Below, one piece after another: positions 8,447-17,360 of a DNA stretch of 64,000 nucleotides (position 1 is the first letter of the stretch; each line of letters starts with the position of its first letter). The notes beneath the pieces were generated by a model, which searched no databases, was not told where the DNA came from, and saw nothing but the letters and a program-made list of their open reading frames with translations. Source of the DNA: Bacteroidaceae bacterium. GTDB lineage: Bacteria; Bacteroidota; Bacteroidia; Bacteroidales; Bacteroidaceae. Made by a program: the position numbers and the translations under genes. The stretch is taken from assembly GCA_017547165.1 (NCBI GenBank), contig JAFYQK010000025.1, forward strand, positions 186,001-250,000, written 5' to 3'.

Positions 8447-8726
8447 TAATCAGTTACTGCTCAATACTACTATCATTGGAAACAAACTATGGTTCACATT
8501 CAATGCTTCGCACCAATACGATAGTCAACTTGACAAGAAGAATAACTTTTTCCTCTGTGCAGACCTAAGATATAAGATAAGGAAACTGGACTTTACACTT
8601 CGTGCCAGCAATTTGCTGAATACACGCCATTACTATGCTTTTACTGTCGGAGACATGACCGAGAGTTTTACAGATTATCATCTCCAACCCCTGTCGGTAA
8701 TGCTAAATACTACATTGCGTTTTTAG
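8445..8726 (+). pseudogene. Orphaned C-terminal end of a second outer-membrane barrel gene
   Basis: In the +1 frame relative to the preceding gene, 93 codons are open up to a TAG at 8724. The translation has clear barrel-terminus character: GNKLWFTFNASHQYDSQLD, then KLDFTLRASNLLNTRHYYAF and a final strand ending in aromatic Phe (LNTTLRF). SNLLNTR followed by a terminal beta strand is typical of Bacteroidales receptor barrels. No start codon, signal peptide or N-terminal domains exist for it. The fragment begins directly at the stop of the intact barrel gene, as expected if two neighbouring paralogues recombined and deleted one body. A programmed frameshift is unlikely because the intact gene already has its own barrel end. 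Confidence 0.7.
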
Positions 8727-8739
8727 CAGAATTATAATC

Positions 8740-8792
8740 AACCCCAATCCCCGTACCGGTCCTGTTTGTGGACGGTGCGGGGATTGGGGGTT
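8740..8792. terminator. Strong hairpin between convergent genes
   Basis: The left arm at 8740-8758 (AACCCCAATCCCCGTACCG) pairs with 8774-8792 with one extra G and one wobble. It lies between the barrel remnant (plus) and the GH2 gene (minus) and could terminate both. Confidence 0.7.
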
Positions 8793-8827
8793 ATATTGTA
8801 TTCCATAAAACGTTTCTTCAATGCCGT

Positions 8828-11800
8828 TTAGAATACAAACTCCTTCACATTGTAGCCATAAACCTTGAGGCGTGGTTCTGTGCCACGGGCATCAAGAGGA
8901 TTCCAGTTGATGCTCACCGTCTTGCGCTCGCCAGGGAGCAGGTGGAAGTAGTTGTCGGAGTATTCCACGGGCAGAATCTGCTCGCCATCATTGCCACAGA
9001 GGTTCAGACGGATCATCAGGGCTGGTGTGTCGCCGTTGTTGGTGATAACGAAGTGCATGTCGGGGTCGAACATCAGTTTCACATCCACCTGAGCCGGTGC
9101 CATGGATTCAAGTTCCTTGGCGGACTCGTTGCCCCAGAGGAAGTAGGTGTTGGTGGAGAGCAGTTCGCCATTGAGCAGGGAAACGGCTTCCAGACGGAGC
9201 ATGAGCGACTGGGTGGTATCGAGAGAGAGTGCCTCGAAGCAGTTGATCGTGGAGTCGGAAGGCAGGTGTGCCGAAGCAGACTTCTTCCAAACCTCCTTGC
9301 CTTTCAAGTCGTATATGGTGGCAATGACCTTGATGTCCTGGGCAGGCTTCATCAAGTTGACCAGCTGCACCTGTGAGGTGGAGGCATTGTACTGAACGTG
9401 GATGGGCTCGCATGCCTTCTTGATGCCGAAGAATGCCGCCGTGGGGTCGAAATAGTAGTCGTAGGTCTGCCATACCATAGAGGGCCAGCAAGAGTGGCTC
9501 ATCCAGATGATGAGGCCCTGGCGCTGGAGGTTGGCACTCTCGTACATGGCACGGTAGCCGTCGTAGTTCTGCCATTGAGCCAGAGCGGTGTATGCCTTGG
9601 CAGGATGGGTACCCAGGCGCTCGGGCATCTTCTCGGCATATACCCTATCCTTTCCAAAGCGCTCGGCCAGCAGATGGTTGAAGGTAGAGCCGTACTGTGC
9701 ACCCTTCTGTGTGAAGTCGTGCTTGCCCCAGAACTCGTTTTGAGGCCACAGATGCTCGGGAGCAAGCATGCGGCGCAGACTCTCGAAATTTGGCACGTTT
9801 GGCATACCGCGCTCGGAGTGCAACTTGCCTGTCTGTATCTCGAAGTAATCCTTTACGGGGAGGGCACGATAGGGACCGTGTCCGCTGACACCATCGTCGG
9901 CAGAACTGGGGAAGTAGAGTGCGCCTGGTGCCAGTTTCTGTACGAGCTCGGCCAACTGCTTGTCAAGTGTTTCGGGAGGATAGCCCTCGTTGCGACCGCA
10001 ATACAAGGCTATGCTGGGATGCTGGCGTATGCGACGCATATAGTCGTTGGCATTGGCCATGAACATGGGTTCGTTGTGAGGATTGGGACCATCGGCAGGG
10101 TTTGCCAGCCAGAAGTCCTGCCACACCATGATGCCATGGCGGTCGCAAGCCTCGTAGAACTCCTCGTCGCCTGTCTGTCCCACCCAGTTGCGTATCATGG
10201 TGCAGTTCATCTGCTTGTGATAATCTACGGCAATGTCGTATTCGCGTCCACGATAGTTGAGGTGGTTCTCCGAGAAGCCCCAGTTGCCACCCAGGGGTAT
10301 GAAGCGCTGGCCGTTGATATAGAGCTGCAGGCGGGACATCTCGTCCTTGTAGGTCACCTGGCGTATGCCGGCAAAGTAGCTGGTATATGCGGTAGACTTG
10401 GCCTGGTCGGTGTGGAAGGTATATGCTGCTTGGTACATATAGGGCTCGCCATAACCATTGGGCCACCATAGTTTCATGTGCTGATTGGCCAGTTGTTTGT
10501 ACTCCTCGGGCGAGAAGGTTATCTCGGTCTCGGTGGAGGCAGCCAGTGTGATCTCCTTCTCAAAGCAGATATCGCCGATGTTGCCTCGCAGAATACCCTT
10601 TACTGGAGTGGTCAGATGGTTCTTCACGAAGACAGATGGGGTCATCGTTGCCTTGCCATCGGTGATGGTGGTATTCACTATTGGGTCGGAGATGGTAACG
10701 GTCTCGGTGGAGGTGAGGTAGACATCGTTCCATATACCCACTTCACGACCAGGGATGGTGGTTATCCAGTCCCAACCGATAGTGGCATGGAATGTGGGAT
10801 TGTCTCCACCCAGCACACCACCATTGAAGCTGGTATTCTCGCCAGTCTTGGTCTTGCGGGCACCAGGGTTGGCATTCTTCTCCACGTAGACGCGGAGTTC
10901 GTTCTCGCCATCCTTGAGGAAGTCTGTGATGTCGAACTGTCCACGCATGAAGGCACCCTCTATCCTGCCCACCTGCTTGCCGTTGAGTACAACAAGAGCC
11001 TTCCAGTTGATGCCGTCGAAGTTGAGCAGTATGCGTCTGCCCTTCATCTTTGATGGAACCTGGAAGGTGCGCTTGTAGAGGAAGTCGCGGTTGAAGAACG
11101 ACTCGGATATCATGGACAGATTGTCGTCGAAGTTGGGGTCGGGCAAGGCACCGGCATTGTAGTAACTGGAGAGCACGGTGGCTGGTACGGTGGCAACTAT
11201 CTCGGGACCAACAGGCACGGCCTTGAGTGTGGGGTTGCTGATGGGACATACTGTCCAGTTGCCTCCATTGAGCATGTATTTGCCCTCGTTCCAACCCTGT
11301 GCGGCATGTGCTACGGCCTTCACACCACCACGACCATATACCTCCATCTCGCAGAGGCAAGCAGCATCGGTGTTGCTCACACGGACATAGCGTGCCGAGG
11401 CATTATGCTTTACCACCTGCACCTTGCCATCACTCTGCTTGGTATTTGTCATCACTACATAGGGTTTCCAGTTCTTGGCATCGTCAGAGATTTCAAGAAC
11501 ACCATTGCTACCCTCGCCCAGCCAATGCAGACGTACCTCCTCGATGTTTGCCACGGAGCCGAGGTCGACATAAGCCCAATCGTTCTTCTCTGCCTTCCAC
11601 ACGCTGGTGAATCGTTGTGCAGGGAAGATAGTGCGCACGGCCTTACCCTTGCGCATGAATGTCACCTCCTTGATGGACCAATAGAAGGCATTGTTCTGGC
11701 GGAAGGTGAGTTTGATGGAGTTGAAGGTGCGTTTGCCTTTGAGTTTGAAGGTCTCCTTCAGTTCGCGTGCCATAGCGGTAGCCTCCTCGGTCTGCTTGTT

Positions 11801-12391
11801 GGGGTCGTTGATAACCTTTCTTCTGCGTGGACGACCTGGCAATGTGTCGCTCTTGAGCATGTAGGTGTATGACTTGGCACCCATCACATCGCATTGCATG
11901 GAGTATTGCTCGAAGGGCTTGTCCTGGTCGTATGCCACGAAACCCTCAACAACAACCTCGTCTGCCTCTATGTCCATATTTGACCACAGATAGGTCAGTG
12001 TGGCTGTGCTGCCCAGAACAGGGATGCGCGACCATTCGCTATTGTTGATGGTAAGTTTGCGCTCGTTGTGAGGCAAGGGATTGCCGTTGGCCAGCACCTC
12101 CAGGAAGGCAGGCAGGCTGGTGGCCACCACGCCATCGGTGATGAGTTGTGCCGTGAGGTTGAGGTCGTGCGCTCCCGACTGATAAACGGCACGATGCAGA
12201 GCCAGATTGCGATACACTGTGTCCTTCTCTATCTTAGGATCGAAGAACTCATTTGGATTACCTGGATATACACCTATGCCACGGCTATGCTGTTGAGCAA
12301 TGATGGGCAGAGTATTGCCAATAATAATGCTTAACATAACCATACCCCTCTTTACGAGAAGCATAAGTTTATAGACCGTGTTTCGTTTCAT
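8828..12391 (-). CDS. Secreted glycoside hydrolase family 2 enzyme (exo-beta-glucosaminidase/beta-mannosidase-like)
   Basis: This 1187-residue protein begins with a signal peptide (MLSIIIGNTLPIIAQQ). It continues with discoidin-like segments (TAQLITDG, later DLGSVANIEEVRLHWLGEG), then a GH2 jelly-roll and sandwich region and a TIM barrel. Candidate catalytic glutamates are E802 in ALYCGRNEGYPP (acid/base, preceded by Asn as in GH2) and E860 in HSERGMPN (nucleophile). The 58-residue gap and the SERG context resemble exo-glucosaminidases and mannosidases more than beta-galactosidases. It likely removes a terminal sugar from a host or plant glycan in the periplasm or outside the cell. The exact sugar cannot be assigned. 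It is a single gene with its own promoter and terminator. Confidence 0.8.
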   Translation of the reverse strand: MKRNTVYKLMLLVKRGMVMLSIIIGNTLPIIAQQHSRGIGVYPGNPNEFFDPKIEKDTVYRNLALHRAVYQSGAHDLNLTAQLITDGVVATSLPAFLEVLANGNPLPHNERKLTINNSEWSRIPVLGSTATLTYLWSNMDIEADEVVVEGFVAYDQDKPFEQYSMQCDVMGAKSYTYMLKSDTLPGRPRRRKVINDPNKQTEEATAMARELKETFKLKGKRTFNSIKLTFRQNNAFYWSIKEVTFMRKGKAVRTIFPAQRFTSVWKAEKNDWAYVDLGSVANIEEVRLHWLGEGSNGVLEISDDAKNWKPYVVMTNTKQSDGKVQVVKHNASARYVRVSNTDAACLCEMEVYGRGGVKAVAHAAQGWNEGKYMLNGGNWTVCPISNPTLKAVPVGPEIVATVPATVLSSYYNAGALPDPNFDDNLSMISESFFNRDFLYKRTFQVPSKMKGRRILLNFDGINWKALVVLNGKQVGRIEGAFMRGQFDITDFLKDGENELRVYVEKNANPGARKTKTGENTSFNGGVLGGDNPTFHATIGWDWITTIPGREVGIWNDVYLTSTETVTISDPIVNTTITDGKATMTPSVFVKNHLTTPVKGILRGNIGDICFEKEITLAASTETEITFSPEEYKQLANQHMKLWWPNGYGEPYMYQAAYTFHTDQAKSTAYTSYFAGIRQVTYKDEMSRLQLYINGQRFIPLGGNWGFSENHLNYRGREYDIAVDYHKQMNCTMIRNWVGQTGDEEFYEACDRHGIMVWQDFWLANPADGPNPHNEPMFMANANDYMRRIRQHPSIALYCGRNEGYPPETLDKQLAELVQKLAPGALYFPSSADDGVSGHGPYRALPVKDYFEIQTGKLHSERGMPNVPNFESLRRMLAPEHLWPQNEFWGKHDFTQKGAQYGSTFNHLLAERFGKDRVYAEKMPERLGTHPAKAYTALAQWQNYDGYRAMYESANLQRQGLIIWMSHSCWPSMVWQTYDYYFDPTAAFFGIKKACEPIHVQYNASTSQVQLVNLMKPAQDIKVIATIYDLKGKEVWKKSASAHLPSDSTINCFEALSLDTTQSLMLRLEAVSLLNGELLSTNTYFLWGNESAKELESMAPAQVDVKLMFDPDMHFVITNNGDTPALMIRLNLCGNDGEQILPVEYSDNYFHLLPGERKTVSINWNPLDARGTEPRLKVYGYNVKEFVF

Positions 12392-12422
12392 GACATTATA
12401 TATATAATAGGTGAATTTAAGA

Positions 12423-12454
12423 CAAAGTTAGTGTTTTTTATTATCGGATACCAA
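12423..12454 (-). promoter_or_regulatory. Bacteroidetes-type promoter for the GH2 gene
   Basis: The minus strand shows TTG (12452-12454), a 21-base spacer and TAACTTTG (12423-12430), placing transcription start roughly 25 bases before the ATG at 12391. Confidence 0.7.
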
Positions 12455-12472
12455 TAATAACAATAAAAAGTG

Positions 12473-12505
12473 ACCCGCCAGCATTTCTATGGTATGCTGG
12501 CGGGT
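12473..12505 (-). terminator. Rho-independent terminator after the 12.7-13.7 kb genes
   Basis: A perfect 12-bp stem (ACCCGCCAGCAT at 12473-12484, complement at 12494-12505) with a 9-base loop is followed on the minus strand by CACTTTTTATTG. It ends minus-strand transcripts before the GH2 promoter. Confidence 0.75.
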
Positions 12506-12586
12506 TGAGATAATATAGTTTTTTATATTCAATATTTGCTTACTCCTTATTATAGGATAATGGTTCTTCAAATTATTGACATCATT

Positions 12587-12619
12587 GAGGGTGTGCCCGA
12601 GTGAAGTGAACACACCCTC
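12587..12619. repeat. 9-bp inverted repeat hairpin
   Basis: GAGGGTGTG (12587-12595) pairs perfectly with CACACCCTC (12611-12619). No U-run follows on either strand. A 16-base perfect palindrome, TTTCTACATGTAGAAA, lies just beyond at 12632-12647. Both are in the 3' region of the gene ending at 12675. Confidence 0.5.
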
Positions 12620-12674
12620 ATTATAATTGTATTTCTACATGTAGAAAAAGTGTAGAAGTTGCAAGAAATGAAGC

Positions 12675-13385
12675 TTATTCTTTAAGTAGATCAAGCATTT
12701 TTCCAGTCACCTCTAAAGTTTTTTCGGCATTTTCTAAAACTTTTTCAGCCTCTTCTTTTGCCTCTTTCAAGTCTTCGTCGTCATTTAATTTAGTAACTTC
12801 TTTGGCAACATCAACCAGTGATTTAACCTCTGTTTCAATAGAAGATTTACGCTTTTCATTCTTCTGAATTAAAGACGTTATTCTAAAACTTACAGCTTCA
12901 GATAAATCTTCAAAATGGAATGCAATAGTTGTAGTTTCTTCTGAAAGAAGTTGTAGTGCAGCTGTCATTTCATCCCATGAATATGGAGTTGCATTAGCAA
13001 TCTTTTTATCAATGACATCTCCGTCAACATTTAGTATTTCAATACCAAAACCAGCACAATTTTCAGCTGATGAATTGTCGGCTTCAGGGAATATAACGAC
13101 ATTGTTTCGGTCATATGGAAGTTCCTTATTGGTTCGTTTAAGTTCAATGGTAACTACATCATTATCGTAGCTTTTTTGAGCAAACTTAACTTTATAGTTT
13201 TTATCCACAACTTCATAACAACCTTTTAAATCGCCTTTAATTTCAGTCTGAGCTGCTTTAAGGATCAATTCTTTTGATTCTTGCGTTGTTGAATTATCAC
13301 TACCACCAATATAAAATAATAGATATAAAAGAACGACTACACCAATACCTATTAATATATATTTTTTCTGATTACTCATAATCAT
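12675..13385 (-). CDS. Unknown membrane-anchored protein
   Basis: I do not recognise this 236-residue protein. It has one N-terminal membrane helix (YILIGIGVVVLLYLLFYIGG) and an outward domain of about 130 residues. The C-terminus is highly charged and helical (LNDDEDLKEAKEEAEKVLEN onward), likely a coiled coil. The start at 13385 overlaps the end of the upstream gene by 14 bases; ATG at 13379 is an equal alternative. The pair therefore looks translationally coupled. A terminator follows at 12473-12505. Base composition is AT-rich compared with the GH2 gene next door. Confidence 0.6.
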   Translation of the reverse strand: MIMSNQKKYILIGIGVVVLLYLLFYIGGSDNSTTQESKELILKAAQTEIKGDLKGCYEVVDKNYKVKFAQKSYDNDVVTIELKRTNKELPYDRNNVVIFPEADNSSAENCAGFGIEILNVDGDVIDKKIANATPYSWDEMTAALQLLSEETTTIAFHFEDLSEAVSFRITSLIQKNEKRKSSIETEVKSLVDVAKEVTKLNDDEDLKEAKEEAEKVLENAEKTLEVTGKMLDLLKE

Positions 13386-13725
13386 TGATATTGAACTTAT
13401 CCATTGTGTCGCCTAACTTATCAATTGAGTCTACCATGTTTCCAACAGACTCAGCAGCACTTGCTAAATAGTAATCTGCAAGAAAGTATGGCATGAAAAG
13501 TGCCAATATGCAAAGAACCAATCCTACAATAGTTACTATTAAATTCTGAGATTTTACAATAGCAACAATTCCGCAAATAACTCCGATTGGAACTAGAAAA
13601 TAGTTTACACTTGTAAGAATCATAAACCATGCACTAGCCAAAGGCAATAATGTCAAAACCATTGCAATAACACCAATAACAACTGAGGCTTTACACCAGC
13701 CTCCATTCACTTTTTGTTTTTCCAT
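13372..13725 (-). CDS. Small multi-pass membrane protein, DUF4190-like
   Basis: The 117-residue protein has about three hydrophobic helices (SVVIGVIAMVLTLLPLASAW, YFLVPIGVICGIVAIV, LIVTIVGLVLCILALFMPYF) and a short acidic tail (MVDSIDKLGDTMDKFNINDYE). Helix spacing and the GIVAIV-type turn resemble small DUF4190-type membrane proteins, but the assignment is weak. It overlaps the next gene, so the two products may act together. No catalytic motif is seen. Confidence 0.6.
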   Translation of the reverse strand: MEKQKVNGGWCKASVVIGVIAMVLTLLPLASAWFMILTSVNYFLVPIGVICGIVAIVKSQNLIVTIVGLVLCILALFMPYFLADYYLASAAESVGNMVDSIDKLGDTMDKFNINDYE

Positions 13726-13892
13726 AATAATTTTTAGTTAATTAATTAATACTATCCCCAAAGGGACTTTTTGTTCTTTTAAATTTCTTAAAATAATCTC
13801 TTATGCAAGAGGCTTTCACTTCTTTAATTGTACATAATGGCCTATTGTATAATTTTGTTTGGTATTATACAAAATACTTGTTTGATATAAAA

Positions 13893-15752
13893 CTAATTTT
13901 CAATTAATTTAGCCTTGTTAATATCAAAGGACTCGAGTTTTAACTTGCCATAATTAAGTTCAACTTCTATTTCATGAATTATTTTTGTGTCTTTCTTGCC
14001 TTTTTTGAACAGTCTGCATTTTATTATTTTATTGTTTGCAAGTTTTGTATCTATTGTTTCTATGATTTCATACCCTATAATTTTACAGAATGGTTTAAGA
14101 ATTTTGCAAGCATCAAGACGCCAATATTCGTTTTTTCTGTCATCATATGTAAAATAGTTTTCAAATTCCTCATCATACACAATACTTGTAACGCTTCCAT
14201 TTTTTACCATGAAATCGAACGGTTTTTTAATAATATCTTCTTTTGCTTTTTCTTCAGCTTCCTTTGCTACCTTTGCTTTCTCATTCAATTCTTTTACGAC
14301 AGTTTCAAAACCAGCTATACTACTTTTGGAAATGTAATAAATCTGATGACTTCCTTCCTGCTTCCACAAGATTATATTTTCGTTGCTCTTATGTGGTATA
14401 TTCTCTTTTAAATACGTTTGGTATATTTCGTTTATATCATTTTGTAAATCTATAAGTTCTCTTAGTTCTCTATTTTTTTCTCTTTCTCCTTCTAAATAAT
14501 TAATTGTTGTGTAGCTATATCCTTTAGAGCGAGCATATTTATAAATTATATTTATAAGTCGTTCTGGATTTTCGGCATAGTATTTATCTGCAATTTCATC
14601 TAATAATTCCAATTGTTTAGGAGAAATATATACCTCTTGTGCCCCACCCTTAAATGTGCCAGTTATATATTGTGGAGTGATGTATTTGGCTTGAGCATTC
14701 TCATGCATAAAAATATAGTATTGGCAATATTTCTCATCATAATTTAGTATTGCATACTTCACTGGTGTAGTGATATTATAAAAAATAGGCACTTCGGCTC
14801 CTTCTTGCTCATTAAACACTCCCCTTAATTTTTTATCCATCTGTTGAGCAAGAATTTTGATACCAGCGTCTGTTAGACCAGCTAATTCTTCTAAATATTC
14901 ATATGTCACATTATTAGAAATTGTAAAATCATATCCGCCAATTTCGTCAAAATCAATTCCAGAATCTCTACGAATAGCGATTCGTGCATAATTCCCTAAG
15001 TATATTGTGCGTGTTTTAATAAATATGTTTTTCTCAGCTAATTCTTTTTTTGAGATTATGCCTGCTGCATATTTTTTAGATAGTTCTATGAGTGCTGGTC
15101 TTGTTGTATAATTATCATGTGATTCACTAACAAGGACGCCATTTTGAAATGTCGCTTTGCTACCATCTAAATTCCATAGACCAGTGAATTTTCCATTTTG
15201 TGATAGTGTACCGCTGTATTTTACAGCACGTGAGTCATCATCTAACAATGAGCAGGAATATGCTCCAACTAAAATACCATTCTTATAATTGGCATTCAAA
15301 CTGGTCTTTAGAACAGCATTACGGTTAACAACAAAATTTCCATTGGGCACACCATTTGTAAAATGCCCTTTCATTGATGCTGTAAAAATTTCAGTTTTCC
15401 CATTCTGTGTTCCAGTCGTTTTATAATTCGAACTGATTGCTCCATTAAGATTTCCATTTGAGTATGTTGCGTTTACTGTAGCCTGACCAACAATGCTTAG
15501 TGATACATATCTATAGTCTAAATATGTGTCAATCTTATCATTGATTTTACAATTGATAAATAGTGGACCATCTTTTACACTTTGGCCGATTTCATTAGCT
15601 ACGTACGAATATGTCATTTTACCATACATACTCCATGGAATGTTTTTAAATACAGAATGTACATAATCTGTACTAATTTGCTGGCGTTGTGCACTAGCGG
15701 TTATTCCAACCCAAAGTAAGAACAAACTAATTAAAAAAAACTTCATTTTCAT
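13893..15752 (-). CDS. Secreted protein with MORN-like repeats, function unknown
   Basis: This 619-residue protein starts with a signal peptide (FFLISLFLLWVGITASAQ). Residues of about 85-210 contain recurring YxNGxLxG-type units (YSNGNLNGAI, HFTNGVPNGNF, NYKNGILVGAYS, SQNGKFTGLW, FQNGVLVSE), the pattern of MORN or toxin-immunity-type beta-hairpin repeats. The rest has no motif I recognise but includes a charged helix (LNEKAKVAKEAEEKAKED). It is separated by 167 bases from the two small membrane-protein genes downstream on the same strand. MORN-like proteins in Bacteroidetes often sit at the cell surface, but no function is established here. Confidence 0.6.
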   Translation of the reverse strand: MKMKFFLISLFLLWVGITASAQRQQISTDYVHSVFKNIPWSMYGKMTYSYVANEIGQSVKDGPLFINCKINDKIDTYLDYRYVSLSIVGQATVNATYSNGNLNGAISSNYKTTGTQNGKTEIFTASMKGHFTNGVPNGNFVVNRNAVLKTSLNANYKNGILVGAYSCSLLDDDSRAVKYSGTLSQNGKFTGLWNLDGSKATFQNGVLVSESHDNYTTRPALIELSKKYAAGIISKKELAEKNIFIKTRTIYLGNYARIAIRRDSGIDFDEIGGYDFTISNNVTYEYLEELAGLTDAGIKILAQQMDKKLRGVFNEQEGAEVPIFYNITTPVKYAILNYDEKYCQYYIFMHENAQAKYITPQYITGTFKGGAQEVYISPKQLELLDEIADKYYAENPERLINIIYKYARSKGYSYTTINYLEGEREKNRELRELIDLQNDINEIYQTYLKENIPHKSNENIILWKQEGSHQIYYISKSSIAGFETVVKELNEKAKVAKEAEEKAKEDIIKKPFDFMVKNGSVTSIVYDEEFENYFTYDDRKNEYWRLDACKILKPFCKIIGYEIIETIDTKLANNKIIKCRLFKKGKKDTKIIHEIEVELNYGKLKLESFDINKAKLIEN

Positions 15753-15762
15753 AAGCTACAAT

Positions 15763-15808
15763 TATTTTAATTTAGAGAATAATTTTAATTTAGAGAATAA
15801 TTTTAATT
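15763..15808. repeat. 18-bp AT-rich tandem repeat, 2.5 copies
   Basis: Two units ending ATTTTAATTTAGAGAAT lie at 15763-15780 and 15781-15798, followed by a partial third to 15808. They are immediately upstream of the MORN-protein start, in its promoter or leader. Confidence 0.7.
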
Positions 15809-15903
15809 AAATGTCTTGTACTGACTTATATGTATATCTAGGTCTAATGGGGCTGTCTCGATATCCGCAACCCCGCTATGTTTATAGCGTGTCCTAAAAC
15901 ACA

Positions 15904-15940
15904 CTAAGGTCATCAGTCTTGTTCGGGCTGATGACCTTAG
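15904..15940. terminator. 13-bp perfect hairpin
   Basis: CTAAGGTCATCAG (15904-15916) pairs perfectly with 15928-15940 around an 11-base loop. The minus strand continues TGTGTTTTAGG, so it may terminate a minus-strand transcript running through the RhuM gene. It could equally be the end of an old mobile element. Confidence 0.45.
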
Positions 15941-16116
15941 AAAAATCAAATGCCATTGCATCCTTGTGGATGCATGTGCGTATAGTATGCGAAATAGCTA
16001 TGTACGTACACCATTACCTGCCGTTCATGAACAGGTACAATGAGGACATCAAGCTTATTCCCTTACCAAATGAATTTCCTAGGTTCACCAGCGAGAATGT
16101 TGCTTTTAGCGCTTAA
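15919..16116 (+). pseudogene. Gene scrap carrying the PLPNEFPRFTS peptide (copy 1)
   Basis: A 65-codon frame ends with NEDIKLIPLPNEFPRFTSEN and FSA. The stretch encoding PLPNEFPRFTS recurs at 17655-17695 with mainly synonymous differences, so both look like remnants of the same protein-coding sequence. The parent family is not recognised. A perfect hairpin TGCATCC-TTGT-GGATGCA lies inside this frame at about 15956-15973, and the frame overlaps the hairpin at 15904-15940. No credible start or full domain exists. Confidence 0.35.
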
Positions 16117-16214
16117 AGTGTCTTAACGACATTGCAAATATAGCAAAAATAAGTTAATGTCCAAATAATAAAGACTGATTTAACAAATGTCTTTTGTTGT
16201 CTTTTGTTATTTCC

Positions 16215-16232
16215 TAATACAATTAAATGACA
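16215..16232. repeat. Single TAATACnnTTAAATGACA motif downstream of the RhuM gene
   Basis: TAATACAATTAAATGACA shares its frame TAATAC..TTAAATGACA with the three tandem units upstream of the same gene (17361-17451). The stretch 16117-16293 contains nothing else coding. Confidence 0.6.
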
Positions 16233-16293
16233 AAAAGCAGAAGCATAATGCGTCATAATACCTCTTGCCGATGGCACAAGATACGCTCAAGAC

Positions 16294-17292
16294 TTAGTTA
16301 TCTTTCTTTTTTATTGAATCTTCTATTGACTTAATGGATAATAGGTAATCTCGCTCGGCATCGCTAATCGTACGTTGCTTATATTTGCGGTACTCTGTTG
16401 TAGCATGTTCCATCGCCTGTTCGTGAGAAACACTGCCCGAGTCTTGCAATAACTGTTCGCCCGACATCGTTAGAATCCTGTCCAAATAGGCAGCCCAATC
16501 GCTCATTGTCATCACTTGCTCACGCTCTGCCTGACGTTCAGCAAAATCCAAGTATCCTGAGACAAGCTGTCCCATAGCACGAAGTTCCTTTTCATTCAGA
16601 TAGTTCTTCGCAGTTTTTGCCTCAATCAGTGTCGGGTGATTGCCCTGAAAGGTCAGCAAACCCATAAAATCCTTTTCGGCATCGGCACGTTCAAAAATCA
16701 GTTCGGCTGCGGTATGTCCGTGAATGGCATAGTGAATTTTGTTCTGTACCTTTTTGAAAAAATCCTGCGACACTTGGGCTCGTGGATCGTAATCTATGCT
16801 CGTTGCGTATATTTCTAATATCTGACGGTAGAGCACCTTTTCTGTGGCACGAATGTCTCTTATACGCTCTAATAGTTCTTTCCAATAACTGCCACCGCCC
16901 AGTTTCTTCAGACGCTCATCGTCAATGGTAAAGCCTTTGACAATATACTCCTTCAAACGCTCCGTAGCCCACTGGCGAAACCTTGTTGCAATGATAGTTC
17001 TAATACGATAGCCAAGAGCTATTATCATATCCAGATTGTAATGTTCCACTTCACGTTCTACACAGCGTGAACCCTCCAATTGAACTATTCGGAATTTCCG
17101 AACAGTTGCTTCTTTCGCAAGTTCTTCCTCCTCAAAGATGTGCTTAATGTGCTCGCTTACATTGGATTTACTTGTTTGATACAGCTCGCACATCTGAGCC
17201 TGTGTAAGCCACAAGGTCTCTTCTTCAAGCTTTACGTCTATTTTGGTCTTACCGTCATTGGCGGTGTATATAATAACTTTATTCTCGTTCAT
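16294..17292 (-). CDS. RhuM-family protein (virulence RhuM, DNA-binding-like)
   Basis: This 332-residue protein has the hallmarks of the RhuM family: TLWLTQAQMCELYQTSKSNV near residue 26, EATVRKFRIVQLEG, the segment VEHYNLDMIIALGYRIRTII, and FRQWATERLKEYIVKGFTID. The family takes its name from a Salmonella pathogenicity-island gene. Family members are common as single accessory genes near phage, restriction or transposon regions; the biochemical role is not established, although the N-terminus resembles a KilA/Bro-type DNA-binding unit. It is flanked by gene scraps and by a repeated motif on both sides, which suggests a small inserted cassette. It appears intact. Confidence 0.85.
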   Translation of the reverse strand: MNENKVIIYTANDGKTKIDVKLEEETLWLTQAQMCELYQTSKSNVSEHIKHIFEEEELAKEATVRKFRIVQLEGSRCVEREVEHYNLDMIIALGYRIRTIIATRFRQWATERLKEYIVKGFTIDDERLKKLGGGSYWKELLERIRDIRATEKVLYRQILEIYATSIDYDPRAQVSQDFFKKVQNKIHYAIHGHTAAELIFERADAEKDFMGLLTFQGNHPTLIEAKTAKNYLNEKELRAMGQLVSGYLDFAERQAEREQVMTMSDWAAYLDRILTMSGEQLLQDSGSVSHEQAMEHATTEYRKYKQRTISDAERDYLLSIKSIEDSIKKKDN

Positions 17293-17339
17293 TCTGCTCT
17301 ACAGATTCATTGGTGGTTGTTTTATTGTATAATCTGATG

Positions 17340-17347
17340 CAAATATA
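17340..17347 (-). promoter_or_regulatory. -7 element of the RhuM gene
   Basis: TATATTTG on the minus strand lies about 48 bases before the ATG at 17292. No TTG is at the expected distance. The 33-bp repeats begin 14 bases upstream and cover the -33 region, so they may act as operators. Confidence 0.5.
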
Positions 17348-17360
17348 TATTTTTTTACTC

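Noticed and set aside
8445-8726. Frameshift within the intact barrel gene
   Set aside because: The 1013-residue barrel already ends with a proper terminal strand, and the fragment duplicates that part of the fold rather than continuing it.
9398-10471. 357-codon plus-strand frame inside the GH2 gene
   Set aside because: It is antisense to a well-supported GH2 enzyme and has no recognisable domain; it is an artefact of codon bias in the real gene.
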